Shown: piece after piece, positions 8,323 to 16,957 of the stretch
Numbering within the stretch: position 1 is the stretch's first letter
Layout: each line of letters begins with the position of its first letter
Assembly: GCF_020103725.1 (NCBI RefSeq)
Contig: NZ_JAHXBG010000004.1
Coordinates: forward strand, 310,001 to 374,000
DNA from: Hyalangium gracile
Lineage (GTDB): Bacteria > Myxococcota > Myxococcia > Myxococcales > Myxococcaceae
Length of the DNA: 64,000 nt
Direction: 5' to 3'
Translations under genes and position numbers: made by a program
Notes under the pieces: generated by a model
Told to the model about the DNA's origin: nothing
Seen by the model: the letters and a program-made list of their open reading frames with translations, nothing else
Database searches by the model: none

Positions 8323-9591
8323 CTAGCGCACCTGACCGCGTCCGTGGACGACGTACTTCTGACTCGTCAACTCTCGTAACCCCATGGGGCCGAAGGCGTG
8401 CAGCCGGCTGGTGGAGATTCCAATCTCCGCCCCCAGCCCCAGCTCCCCCCCGTCGTTGAAGCGCGTGGAGGCGTTCCACATCACCCCGCTGGCCGTCACC
8501 TCCCGGGTGAAGCGGCTGGCCGCCGCCTCGTCCGCGGTGACGATGGCCTCGGTATGTTCACTGCCGTAACGGGCGATGTGCGCCAGCGCCGCGTCCAGGT
8601 CCTTCACCACCCGTACGGCGAGGATGAGGTCCAGGAACTCGCGGCCGTAGTCGTCCTCGGCGGCGGGCTTCACCGGCACGCCGGCCCGGCTGAGCACCGC
8701 CACGGTGGTGGGGCAGCCGCGCAGCTCCACCTGCTTGTCCACCAGTGCACGGGCGACGGTGGGCAGGAAGCGCTCGGCCACGGCCCGGTCCACCAGCAGA
8801 CACTCGGCGGCGTTGCAGACGCCGGGGCGGCTGGCCTTGGCGTTCACGGTGATGCGCGCGGCCATGTCCAGGTCCGCCGCCTCGTGCACGTACACGTGGC
8901 AGACGCCCTTGTAGTGCTTCACCACGGGGATGCGCGCGTTCTCCGCCACGAAGCGGATGAGCCCCTCGCCGCCTCGGGGGATGCACAAATCGATGAGCCC
9001 CTCCAGCTTGAGCAGTTCCAGGAGGGACTCGCGCTCGCCGGCGGGCACCACCTGGATGGAGTGCTCGGGGAGCCCCGCCTCTTGCAGGCCCGCCTGGAGC
9101 GCCTGGGCGATGGCCTGGTTGGAGCGCGCGGACTCGCTGCCGCCGCGCAGGAGCACGGCGTTGCCGCTCTTGAGGCACAGGGCGGCGGCGTCGCTCGTCA
9201 CGTTGGGGCGGGACTCGTAGATCATCAGCACCACGCCCAGGGGCAGGCGCACCTTGCGAATCTGAAGGCCGTTGGGGCGCTTCCAGTGCTCCGTCTCCTC
9301 GCCCACGGGGTCCTTCAGGTCCGCCACCGCTTCCACGGCGCGGGCCATGGCCTCCAGGCGCTGGGCGTCCAGCAGGAGCCGGTCCACGAAGGCCGCGTTC
9401 CTGCCCGCCGAGCGGGCGGCCGACACGTCCTCGGCGTTGGCGGCGAGGATGGCGGGGGCGGCCGAGCGCAGGTGGCGGGCCATGCTCCGCAGCGCCTCAT
9501 CCTTCTGGCGCGTGGGGGCGATGGCGAGCGTCCGGGAGGCCGCCCGGGCGTTCTCGGCGAGGGGGCGCACGTCTTCCTTGGCAACCGTCAT
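8323..9591 (-). CDS. proA: Glutamate-5-semialdehyde dehydrogenase (gamma-glutamyl phosphate reductase)
   Basis: Second step of proline synthesis: NADPH-dependent reduction of gamma-glutamyl phosphate to the semialdehyde. The 422-residue product shows the ALDH-like fold of ProA with [31 protein letters not shown], the active-site region [11 protein letters not shown] (catalytic Cys), and a C-terminal [15 protein letters not shown]. The ATG at 9591 has a strong GGAGGAG site; an earlier in-frame ATG at 9645 is unlikely. Its first codons and upstream region form repeat copy A (9562-9633), seen again at 13204-13274. No proB is in the window. Confidence 0.97.
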   Translation of the reverse strand: MTVAKEDVRPLAENARAASRTLAIAPTRQKDEALRSMARHLRSAAPAILAANAEDVSAARSAGRNAAFVDRLLLDAQRLEAMARAVEAVADLKDPVGEETEHWKRPNGLQIRKVRLPLGVVLMIYESRPNVTSDAAALCLKSGNAVLLRGGSESARSNQAIAQALQAGLQEAGLPEHSIQVVPAGERESLLELLKLEGLIDLCIPRGGEGLIRFVAENARIPVVKHYKGVCHVYVHEAADLDMAARITVNAKASRPGVCNAAECLLVDRAVAERFLPTVARALVDKQVELRGCPTTVAVLSRAGVPVKPAAEDDYGREFLDLILAVRVVKDLDAALAHIARYGSEHTEAIVTADEAAASRFTREVTASGVMWNASTRFNDGGELGLGAEIGISTSRLHAFGPMGLRELTSQKYVVHGRGQVR

Positions 9592-9633
9592 GGCTCCTCC
9601 TCTATCAGAGGTGCATGAGCAATGCCCGGTTGG
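9562..9633. repeat. Junction repeat copy A (proA start plus dead TPR-gene start)
   Basis: Direct repeat of about 72 bp matching 13204-13274; by my manual alignment about 66 of 72 positions are identical, with one single-base gap. Left to right it holds the intact start of proA (reverse strand) and, facing right, a copy of the TPR gene start (ATGAGCAATGCCCGGTTGG) that leads nowhere. It ends about 9 bp before the stop of the DUF1501 gene, marking the left edge of the inserted cassette. Confidence 0.85.
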
Positions 9634-9641
9634 CGCGAGGC

Positions 9642-11111
9642 TCAAGCCATGAAGCCCAGGTCCTTCACCGAGAAGTGCGAGAGGTTGGGGAAGATGAGCT
9701 CCAGGTCCGTCTCGGACACCCCGAACCAGCGGGCCAGCGTGGCCGCGTACTGGTCCACGGAGAGCGCGGGCAGCAGCGCGCCGTTGCCCAGCAGATCGGG
9801 GCTGAGGAAGTCATCGCCGCTGGCGGACCGCAGGCTGTAGTCGGGGAAGCGGCCGTACAGGTCCCCGCCCTTGACGGCTCCGCCCATGACGAAGTGGTGC
9901 GAGCCCCACCCATGGTCCGAGCCACCGCCGTTGGTGCCCAGGGTGCGGCCGAACTCGGAGGAGGTGAAGGTGGTCACCTGGTTGCGCATCCCCAGGCCTC
10001 CCAGCACCGCGTCGAAGTAGCCCAGCGCGTGGCTCACCTGCGAGAGCAGGTTGGCGTGGTCCCTGAGCTGGTTCTGGTGCGTGTCGAAGCTGGACAGGCT
10101 GGCGAAGAACACCTGCCGCTTGACGCCCAGGGCCTGGCTGGCGGTGATCATCCGGGCGATGATCTGGAACTGGTGCGCCAGCGGGCTGTACATCTTCGTG
10201 TACGTCAGCGGGTTGTCGTACTGCAGGAGCGGATCCATCCAGAAGGGCGCGCTGCCGTAGGGCGCCACGTTGGGGTTGGGCAGCGCGCCGCGCAGGATGC
10301 GCTCGCTGTTCATGGAGCGCTGCGACACCGCCACCACGTCCGCTTCGAGCACGTGGCTGCTCCGACTGCCGCCCACCACCCGCTCCAGCGCCGAGGCCAG
10401 CTGCGTGGAGCCATACACCTGGTTGCCGCCGTCCGAGCCCATCCGGATGGCGCCCGTCGCGCCCAGCTGGTACTGGCGCGCGGCGTTGCCCACCAGCCAC
10501 AGGGCGTTGCCGGTGGCCGACACGCAGGTGAAGTTGCTGGCGCTTCCGTTGGCCGCCAGCATCAGGTCCCCCATGCGCCCGCCCCAGCCCTTGAGGTTGC
10601 CTTCCGGCTGGAAGGCCTGCCAGACGGCCTGCTGATCACTGTGGGAGAAGAGCTTGGGCGGGCGGGGGTAGTCGGAGGTGTTGTACTGCTCCTTGGTGGT
10701 GGGTTGGCACAGCGGGCCCACGTTGGGCACGATGGCCAGGCGCTTGAGCGCGAACAGCTCCTGCAGCCGCGCGAGCCTCGGGTTCAGCGCGAAGGTGCGG
10801 CCCCGCGCGTTGACGGGGGAGATGGGCAGCAGCTTGCTCGGGTCCAGGGCCAGCACCTCGAGGCTGCTCGCGCGCGCCGTGGTGTAGGCCCTCCAGGAGC
10901 TGGCATCCGTGGCGAGCACGGTGTTGAAGGGATCATTGCCACCCGTGAGGAACAGACAGACCAGGGCCTTGTAGTCGGTGGGGGCGCTCTGGGCGGCGGC
11001 CTCGCCCAGGGACATCAGGTTCAAGGCGAACGGCGCCCGGGCCACCCCCAACAGCGAGGTCAGCAGGCCGGTGCGGCGGAGGAACTCTCGGCGAGAGGTA
11101 GCGCGGCTCAT
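9642..11111 (-). CDS. DUF1501 family protein with Tat-type signal
   Basis: The 489-residue product begins with a twin-arginine leader ([17 protein letters not shown]) and contains the hallmark DUF1501 segments [16 protein letters not shown] near the N-terminus and [14 protein letters not shown] ... [13 protein letters not shown] toward the C-terminus, within an alkaline-phosphatase/sulfatase-like fold. Function is unknown; the family commonly sits next to DUF1800, as here (16 bp gap to the upstream DUF1800 gene). The ATG at 11111 is chosen because the Tat leader starts there; a longer reading from 11300 overlaps the upstream gene. The stop lies right beside repeat copy A. Confidence 0.93.
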   Translation of the reverse strand: MSRATSRREFLRRTGLLTSLLGVARAPFALNLMSLGEAAAQSAPTDYKALVCLFLTGGNDPFNTVLATDASSWRAYTTARASSLEVLALDPSKLLPISPVNARGRTFALNPRLARLQELFALKRLAIVPNVGPLCQPTTKEQYNTSDYPRPPKLFSHSDQQAVWQAFQPEGNLKGWGGRMGDLMLAANGSASNFTCVSATGNALWLVGNAARQYQLGATGAIRMGSDGGNQVYGSTQLASALERVVGGSRSSHVLEADVVAVSQRSMNSERILRGALPNPNVAPYGSAPFWMDPLLQYDNPLTYTKMYSPLAHQFQIIARMITASQALGVKRQVFFASLSSFDTHQNQLRDHANLLSQVSHALGYFDAVLGGLGMRNQVTTFTSSEFGRTLGTNGGGSDHGWGSHHFVMGGAVKGGDLYGRFPDYSLRSASGDDFLSPDLLGNGALLPALSVDQYAATLARWFGVSETDLELIFPNLSHFSVKDLGFMA

Positions 11112-11127
11112 GGAGGCCTTTCGGGGC

Positions 11128-13032
11128 TCACTTCTGGACGATGAACTCGGGTGAGGCCACGGTGAGGAGCGCGGCGGCGCGCACCCGGTTGCGGCGCGCC
11201 GCCTCCACCTGGGCCTGGTTGGAGCCGTTGGGCACGGGCACCAGGATGGCGCCCACGGCGGCCACGAGCTCGCTCCGCAGCGTCGGGGGCATCTGCCCAT
11301 AGAGGAACAGCTGGTTCATGCGCTCCACCAGCTCGGTGGGCGAGTCGGCGAGCGCCAGCTCCGGCGACGAGCCGCTCACGTTGAAGTCCAGCTGCACGTC
11401 CCGGCGCGTGGCCCGCGCATCCAGCCCGAAGTGGCCCACGCCATACTGGAGCGCGTCCCGCATGAAGTTCACGTAGCCCGCCGCGGAGGTCTCGTGGACG
11501 AGCTGCATCTCGGGCACGGTGAGCCCCAGGGCTCCGGCCTGGGTGCCAGGGGGCACATGGCCGGGCATGAAGAAGTTGAACACGCTCGGGGCGCGCAGCG
11601 GCGTCTGCCCCAGGAGGTAGCTCGGGTCATCCGTGAAGCCCACCAGGAAGGAGGCCGAGTCGGAGTGAGCCCTCAGCGCTCGCAGCACGTTGGTCAGGCG
11701 CACCACCGGCTCGCGAATCTTTCCGAAGGTGGGGTCCGCCAGCTTCGTCATGTCCCGGGCCTCGGGATCCAGCAGCACCGCGCGGATGACGGCCTTCATG
11801 TCCCCGCGGACGCCCGCCCCGTTGTTGGCGAAGGCCGAGGCCACCCGGTACACGTAGTCCGGCGAGGGGTGGCTGGTGACGAGCCGCTGGATGAGCTGCC
11901 GGGCCAGGAAGGGCCCCACGTTGGGGTGCTGGAACAGCGTGTCCAGGGCCACCTGGAGGCTGGCGGCCGGATCCGACTCGGCCTGGGGAGCGATCACCGC
12001 CCTGAGGAAGCGCTTCTCCTGCCGCGAGTGGTACTGGGGATAGCTGCGCATCGCCCTGTAGAGCCGGGTGAAATCCTGCTCTCCCTCGGCGGTGCGCCCC
12101 GCGTAGAAGCAGTTGATGTCCGGGCCGGCGGGGCAGGCCCAGCTCCAGCCGGTGAACACCCGGGCCAGGTTGACGACGTCGCTCTGCGAGTAGGTGAGCA
12201 GGGCAGTGCCATCCGCGCCCAGCACCCGCGTGCCGTCCGGGTTGAGCACGTGCAGCCCGATGGAGAACAGCTGCATCACCTCGCGTGCGAAGTTCTCGTC
12301 CGGGTGACGCCCCAGCAGCGCGTTGCCCTTCTGGTTGCGGATGTGGGACAGGTACAGGCCCATCATCGGGTGGAGCGACACCGCCTCCAGCAGCTCGCGG
12401 TAGTTGCCGAAGCCCTTCTGGCCCAGCATGTCCAGGTAGCCGGCCGCGCCCTGCGGGCTCTCGCCCACGGAGGTGTCCACCATGGAGATGACGAGGATCT
12501 CGGACAGCGCGAAGGCCACGCGCTGGCGGAGCTGATCCGTGCCGGTGACGGCCTGCTTCCAGAAGCTGTCGAGCACCTCGCGCTGGCCGGCGCTGGCCAG
12601 GGGCTGGGTCGCCTTGAGCCGGCTGTCCGCGGCCTCCCAGGAGAGCCGGTGCAGGCTCTGGGGCAGCGCGAACTGCTCGTCGAGCCAGGCCCTGTAGCCG
12701 ATGGCCATGAGCCGATCCACCTCCGCGTCGGTGGGGCCGAACGTCGCCTGGGTGAGGAAGCGCGCCGCCTCGGCGCGGGTGGCCGGTAGGTCGGAGGGGG
12801 CCAGTGGGCCGCCACCGTCCGTGTTCATGCCTCCGTCCGACATCGACGCGTCCCCGTCCTCCTCTCCGCACATGGGGCTCGAGAAGCTGCCGCCGTGGGC
12901 GAGCCCCTCGTCGGAAGCTCCGCCGCACGCGAGCAAGCCCCAGGCCGCCACGAGGGTGAAGAGGGGAACGAGGAGGTGACATCGCGGACGAGAGGCCCGG
13001 GCGTCTGAGAAGGGATTGGACGGGAGACGCAT
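11128..13032 (-). CDS. DUF1800 family lipoprotein
   Basis: The 634-residue product has a lipoprotein signal (LVAAWGLLACGG) followed by an acidic Ser/Asp/Gly linker and then DUF1800. Family landmarks visible are FLTQATFGPTDAEVDRL, GTDQLRQRVAFALSEIL, HPDENFAREVMQLFSIG and a C-terminal LLTVASPEFIVQK. The role is unknown; it is co-transcribed with the DUF1501 gene, and both products are exported (lipoprotein and Tat routes). The start at 13032 gives a sensible signal peptide, but no ribosome site is visible; an upstream ATG at 13125 would add 31 unlikely residues. The 13020-13090 stretch is AT-rich for this genome and probably holds the promoter. Confidence 0.92.
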   Translation of the reverse strand: MRLPSNPFSDARASRPRCHLLVPLFTLVAAWGLLACGGASDEGLAHGGSFSSPMCGEEDGDASMSDGGMNTDGGGPLAPSDLPATRAEAARFLTQATFGPTDAEVDRLMAIGYRAWLDEQFALPQSLHRLSWEAADSRLKATQPLASAGQREVLDSFWKQAVTGTDQLRQRVAFALSEILVISMVDTSVGESPQGAAGYLDMLGQKGFGNYRELLEAVSLHPMMGLYLSHIRNQKGNALLGRHPDENFAREVMQLFSIGLHVLNPDGTRVLGADGTALLTYSQSDVVNLARVFTGWSWACPAGPDINCFYAGRTAEGEQDFTRLYRAMRSYPQYHSRQEKRFLRAVIAPQAESDPAASLQVALDTLFQHPNVGPFLARQLIQRLVTSHPSPDYVYRVASAFANNGAGVRGDMKAVIRAVLLDPEARDMTKLADPTFGKIREPVVRLTNVLRALRAHSDSASFLVGFTDDPSYLLGQTPLRAPSVFNFFMPGHVPPGTQAGALGLTVPEMQLVHETSAAGYVNFMRDALQYGVGHFGLDARATRRDVQLDFNVSGSSPELALADSPTELVERMNQLFLYGQMPPTLRSELVAAVGAILVPVPNGSNQAQVEAARRNRVRAAALLTVASPEFIVQK

Positions 13033-13203
13033 GAATATTTGATACAAAAGCGAAGAATTTCCATGCACGAGACTTTGGCCTGTCCTGGAGTTCAGGATGC
13101 CTTTTGACCCGGTAAAGACAGACATGGCTTTGTGCTCTGGACACCCAGGTGTGGGAGGGCACGCGGGGGGCTTGACTCAGGGGCTGCGAGCAGTGGAGGG
13201 CCA

Positions 13204-13274
13204 GGGGCGCACGTCTCCCTTGGCAACCGTCGTGGCTCTCCTCTATCAGGGGGGCATGAGCGATGCCCGGTTGG
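13204..13274. repeat. Junction repeat copy B (dead proA start plus intact TPR-gene start)
   Basis: Partner of the repeat at 9562-9633 in direct orientation. Here the leftward proA start has mutated from ATG to ACG and the coding sequence is lost after about ten codons, while the rightward ATG of the TPR gene (13256) is functional. The copies are complementary in what they preserve, as expected if a proA/TPR intergenic region was duplicated around inserted DNA. Confidence 0.85.
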
Positions 13275-13570
13275 AGCAGTTCAAGCAGATGGCGGCGGAG
13301 TTTCCCGACTCGCCCATGGCGCACTTCTCCCTCGGCAAGGCGTATCTGGAGCGCCGGCAGTATGCCGAGGCGGTGAAGAGCCTGGAGGCGGCGGTCCGGC
13401 TGGATGCCAGCTATGCGGCGGCCCTGGTGTCCCTGGGGGATGCCCACGTGGGAGCGGGGCAGGAGGCCCAGGCGCGCGAGGTGCTCGGAAGGGCGCGGGA
13501 GCTGGCGCTGGCCCAGGGCCACCCGGGGCTCGCCGAGGAGATAGACGAGCGGCTCTCGGAGCTGTCCTGA
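13256..13570 (+). CDS. Small TPR-repeat protein
   Basis: The 104-residue product consists of about two and a half tetratricopeptide repeats: MAHFSLGKAYLERRQYAEAVKSLEAAVRLD then AAALVSLGDAHVGAGQEAQAREVLGRARELA. TPRs bind protein partners; no catalytic motif is present and no signal peptide is seen, so it is probably cytoplasmic. The ATG at 13256 has AGGGGGG just upstream. Copy A beside proA carries the same start, so this gene was probably the original divergent neighbour of proA. Confidence 0.88.
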   Translation: MSDARLEQFKQMAAEFPDSPMAHFSLGKAYLERRQYAEAVKSLEAAVRLDASYAAALVSLGDAHVGAGQEAQAREVLGRARELALAQGHPGLAEEIDERLSELS

Positions 13571-13637
13571 GCAGGCCGGGGCGTTGATGTCCAATTCTGG
13601 CGAGCGCCCCGGATCCAGGCCTGCCATCTCTTCCTCC

Positions 13638-15122
13638 ATGGCACCTCAAGATCTTCTCGATCAGGACCTCTGCTACCGGGCGCTCTCGGGGAGGGATGCT
13701 CGGTTCGACGGGCGGTTCTTCACCTGCGTGAAGACGACCGGCATCTACTGCCGGCCCATCTGCCCCGCGCGGACGCCGAAGCGTGAGAACTGCGTCTTCG
13801 TCCCGAGCGCCGCGGCCGCCGAGGCGCTGGGGTATCGCTCCTGTCTGCGCTGCCGGCCGGAGACGGCGCCGGACACGCCCGCCTGGGCTGGGACCGAGGC
13901 GAGCGTCGCGCGGGCCCTGAGGTTGATCGACGAAGGGGCGCTGGATGAGGGCTCGGTGGAGCAGCTCGCCACGAGGCTGGGGGTGGGCGTGCGCCAGCTC
14001 CACCGCGTGTTCGTGCGGCACCTGGGGGCGAGTCCACACGAGGTGGCCAGCAGCCGGCGCTTGCTGGCGGCCAAGCAGCTCATCACCGAGACGTCGCTGC
14101 CGTTCAGCGAGGTGGCCAGCGCCGCGGGCTTCCAGAGCCTGCGCCGGTTCAATGATGCGGTGCGGAAGGCCTACGGTCGCAGCCCGAGCGCCCTGCGTCG
14201 TCCCACGAAGAGCACGGAGGCGGGGGCTTCGGCGGCCATCTTACTCCGGCTCGGCTATCGCCCGCCGTTCGACTGGGAGCGGGTCCTAGCCTATCTCGGA
14301 GGGCGAGCGATCCCGGGGGTCGAGGGGGTGACGGCGGAGACCTACCGTCGGACCTACCGCCTGGGCGGCGGCACCGGCCTCATCGAAGTCTCTCACCAGC
14401 CGGAGCAGCGCTCCCTCTCGGTTCGCATCGACGGTGCGGGGACCGCGCCTGTTCGGCAGATCGTGGCGCGCCTGCGCAGGCTGTTCGATCTCAACGCGGA
14501 CCCCGCGGCCATCGGCCTGGCGCTCGGAGGCGATCCGATTCTCGGGCCTCGCCTCGCGCGGGCGCAGGGCCTGCGCATCCCCGGCACGTTCGAGCCCTTC
14601 GAGCTGGCGGTCCGCGCCGTGCTGGGCCAGCAGGTCTCCGTGAAGGGAGCGACGACGCTGGCGGGACGCCTGGTGCAGCGCAGCGGCAAGCCGGTGGGCG
14701 ACGCGCGAGATGGGCTCACTCACCTCTTTCCGACGCCCGAGGAGCTGGCCCAGGCGGACCTGTCCGGGCTCGGGCTCACGGGGGGACGCATCCATGCCTT
14801 GAAGAGCCTGGCGGCGGCGTGCGCGTCGGGGGCGTGTGAGCTGAAGCCGGGCCAGAGCCTCGAGGACAGCGTGGCGCGGCTCGTGACGCTGCCGGGCATC
14901 GGCGAGTGGACGGCGCACTATGTGGCGCTGCGCGCGCTCGGTGAGCCCGATGCGTTCCCCACGGCGGACCTCGGCCTTCGCAAGGTCGCGGGCGGCGGCG
15001 TGGCCATCGAGCCTCGGGTGCTCGAGCGCATGGCGGAGGCCTGGCGCCCATGGCGGGGCTACGCGGCGCTGTTGCTGTGGACGGAGCCCATGCTCGACGC
15101 AGTGCCGAGCGTGGCGGCCTGA
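13638..15122 (+). CDS. DNA-3-methyladenine glycosylase AlkA fused to Ada-type Zn/AraC regulator domains
   Basis: About 494 residues combining two adaptive-response functions. N-terminus: Ada methylphosphotriester-accepting zinc domain with four Cys (GIYCRPICPART and SCLRC), then an AraC helix-turn-helix (VEQLATRLGVGVRQLHRVF; FSEVASAAGFQSLRRFN). C-terminus from about residue 200: AlkA N-domain and HhH-GPD glycosylase with LPGIGEWTAHYVALRAL and catalytic Asp in FPTADLGLRK. Such fusions sense DNA methylation and excise alkylated bases. The Ada O6-methyltransferase half is instead the separate gene 17 bp downstream. The start at 13638 fits the domain beginning; TTG 13584 or ATG 13587 are possible. 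Confidence 0.93.
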   Translation: MAPQDLLDQDLCYRALSGRDARFDGRFFTCVKTTGIYCRPICPARTPKRENCVFVPSAAAAEALGYRSCLRCRPETAPDTPAWAGTEASVARALRLIDEGALDEGSVEQLATRLGVGVRQLHRVFVRHLGASPHEVASSRRLLAAKQLITETSLPFSEVASAAGFQSLRRFNDAVRKAYGRSPSALRRPTKSTEAGASAAILLRLGYRPPFDWERVLAYLGGRAIPGVEGVTAETYRRTYRLGGGTGLIEVSHQPEQRSLSVRIDGAGTAPVRQIVARLRRLFDLNADPAAIGLALGGDPILGPRLARAQGLRIPGTFEPFELAVRAVLGQQVSVKGATTLAGRLVQRSGKPVGDARDGLTHLFPTPEELAQADLSGLGLTGGRIHALKSLAAACASGACELKPGQSLEDSVARLVTLPGIGEWTAHYVALRALGEPDAFPTADLGLRKVAGGGVAIEPRVLERMAEAWRPWRGYAALLLWTEPMLDAVPSVAA

Positions 15123-15139
15123 GCGCGGAGGACACAAAC

Positions 15140-15655
15140 ATGAGAATCCCCATGGCGGATGCCCTCGCCACCACGCGTCTCGACACTCCCATTGGAGAGC
15201 TGCGGCTCGCCGCGAGCCCGGAGGGCCTGGTCGCCATCCTCTTTGCTTGCGACGAGAAGACGCTGCCCGCGGCGCGAGGCACCGCGCCTGCTCGGGCTCA
15301 CCTGGACCGGGCCTGCACGGCGCTCCAGGAGTACTTCGCGGGCCGCCGGACGACTTTCGAAGACGTGACGCTCGCGGCGGGTGGAACGGAGTTCCAGCGT
15401 GAGGTGTGGCGCGCCGTGAGCGGCATTCCCTTCGGCCAGACGGTCAGCTACGCCCGGGTGGCAACCCGGATTGGCCGCCCCAAGGCGGTGCGCGCGGTGG
15501 GGCTCGCGAACGGGCAGAACCCGATTCCTCTCATCGTGCCGTGCCACCGGGTGATCGGCTCCAACGGGAGCCTCACGGGGTTTGGCGGGGGCCTGCCCAC
15601 GAAGAAGTGGCTGCTCGAGTTCGAAGGGGCGCTGGCAGCCGCGCATCGCTCCTAG
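15140..15655 (+). CDS. ogt: Methylated-DNA--protein-cysteine S-methyltransferase
   Basis: Suicide repair protein that transfers methyl groups from O6-methylguanine to its own cysteine. The 171-residue product has the N-terminal Ogt/Ada-like domain (LDTPIGELRLAASPEGLVAI) and the C-terminal DNA-binding domain with YARVATRIGRPKAVRAVG and the active site IVPCHRVIG, Cys at about residue 135. The ATG at 15140 is 17 bp after the Ada-AlkA gene with GGAGG upstream, so one transcript would encode the whole alkylation response. The stop shares CTAG with the convergent gene at 15652. Confidence 0.95.
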   Translation: MRIPMADALATTRLDTPIGELRLAASPEGLVAILFACDEKTLPAARGTAPARAHLDRACTALQEYFAGRRTTFEDVTLAAGGTEFQREVWRAVSGIPFGQTVSYARVATRIGRPKAVRAVGLANGQNPIPLIVPCHRVIGSNGSLTGFGGGLPTKKWLLEFEGALAAAHRS

Positions 15656-16830
15656 GAGATGACGCCGCGCAATTCGGCGCGGATCGCATCCGCCCGGTGG
15701 CGGATGTAGACGTCCGGGTGGGCCGCCGCCAGCCGGAGCACCTCCGCCAGCCGGCTCCGGAGCCCCGAGTCCATCGCTCTCCAGTCGATGCCGGCCAGCT
15801 TCGTGAGCGCCGTGCGCCGCACGTCCAGGTCCGTCTCCCGCTGGAACGCATCCAGCAGGCCGCGCGCCGTCTCCTTCACCGAGTCCGCGTCCGGAGGCGG
15901 GCACCAGTACAGCGCCCGCATCGCCCCCGCCTTCTCGGCGTCCACGCCCTGCCGCATGTACCAGAGCAGCCGCTCGTGCACCTGCGCCAGGCCCACGCCT
16001 CGCACCGCCGCATCCACGAAGTGCCGGTTGCGGCTCGGGTCCTGCTCGTAGATGGCCGCGCAGATCAGCGGCTCGAGCAGCTTCGGGTGCACCGACTCCG
16101 TCAGCCGCACCAGCCGCACCACGAACCACTTCTTCCGCTCGTCATAGAGCGCGCTGCCCAGCCACTTCAGGTCCTCCTCCGAGGCCTGCAGGTAGTGCGC
16201 CGCCATGGCCGGCAGCCGGGCCGCCTCCTCGTTCGCCTCGGAGTGAGCGGAGGGCGGCTCCGTCTCTCCTGGGTATGGGTAGGCCATGTGGAAGCGGCTC
16301 AGGCGCAGGAAACCCTCCGCCCGGGCTTCCCAGTCCCGCGTGTCCGGGTGGCTGCGCGCGATGGCCTCCAGCACCGCCGCGCGCAGGCGCAGCCGCTCGA
16401 TGCCCAGCATCTCCAGCGCCAGCTCGCCATGCCCCGGCGAGTCCAGCGGATCCGCCGGCCCCGCCGTCACATCCAGCCGGTCCGGCCGCAGCGCCAGCAG
16501 CAGCGAGCCCGTCGTCTGCAGGCCCAGCAGGTTGCCCTCGTCCTGCACGTGGAGGATGACCGAGGCCAGCGGCCCCGACAGCTCCTTGGGGCCCTGCAGC
16601 ACCAGCGGCTCCGGCGTCACCGCCAGCTCCTCCAGCGGGTGCTCCACCCGCTCGGCCGTCAGCCCCAGCGCGGCGCACGCGGTGCCCGCATGCCCGGTGT
16701 CTCGCACCAGCGCGCGCAGGAGATCTCCCGTCGTCAGGTGTGGGCCTCGCGAGAGCTGCTTCGCACGGACCAGGTTCTCTCCCACTTCACGGCCGAGTCC
16801 CTGCTCGTGGGCATAGGCGGACCAGTCCAA
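15652..16830 (-). CDS. Unknown protein with Clp-N-like start and HEAT-like tail
   Basis: The 392-residue cytoplasmic product has no recognised family. The first ~75 residues (GREVGENLVRAKQL ... HLTTGDLLRALVRDTG ... ACAALGL) recall half of a Clp R (N-terminal substrate-binding) domain; the last ~150 residues have the helical, regularly spaced look of HEAT-type repeats (DVRRTALTKLAGIDWRAM, LAAAHPDVYIRHRADAIR). Both assignments are by eye and tentative. The start is TTG at 16830, chosen because GGGAAGGAG sits 7 bases upstream; an in-frame ATG at 16881 lacks a site. Its stop overlaps the ogt stop by four bases. Confidence 0.75.
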   Translation of the reverse strand: MDWSAYAHEQGLGREVGENLVRAKQLSRGPHLTTGDLLRALVRDTGHAGTACAALGLTAERVEHPLEELAVTPEPLVLQGPKELSGPLASVILHVQDEGNLLGLQTTGSLLLALRPDRLDVTAGPADPLDSPGHGELALEMLGIERLRLRAAVLEAIARSHPDTRDWEARAEGFLRLSRFHMAYPYPGETEPPSAHSEANEEAARLPAMAAHYLQASEEDLKWLGSALYDERKKWFVVRLVRLTESVHPKLLEPLICAAIYEQDPSRNRHFVDAAVRGVGLAQVHERLLWYMRQGVDAEKAGAMRALYWCPPPDADSVKETARGLLDAFQRETDLDVRRTALTKLAGIDWRAMDSGLRSRLAEVLRLAAAHPDVYIRHRADAIRAELRGVIS

Positions 16831-16957
16831 CGGGTGTCTCCTTCCCTGGAATGAAGAGGGGCGCTGCCTGAGAAGCGCCATGCTCGCACATCCCGGCGCT
16901 CGATGATCTCTCCCACCCCCCGCGCCTTCGTGCGGAAGGCCACAAGTCTACCCGGAC

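Noticed and set aside
9615-11144. Long plus-strand frame opposite the DUF1501 gene
   Set aside because: Shadow of a well-supported gene; it begins inside the dead TPR start of repeat copy A and has no recognisable domain.
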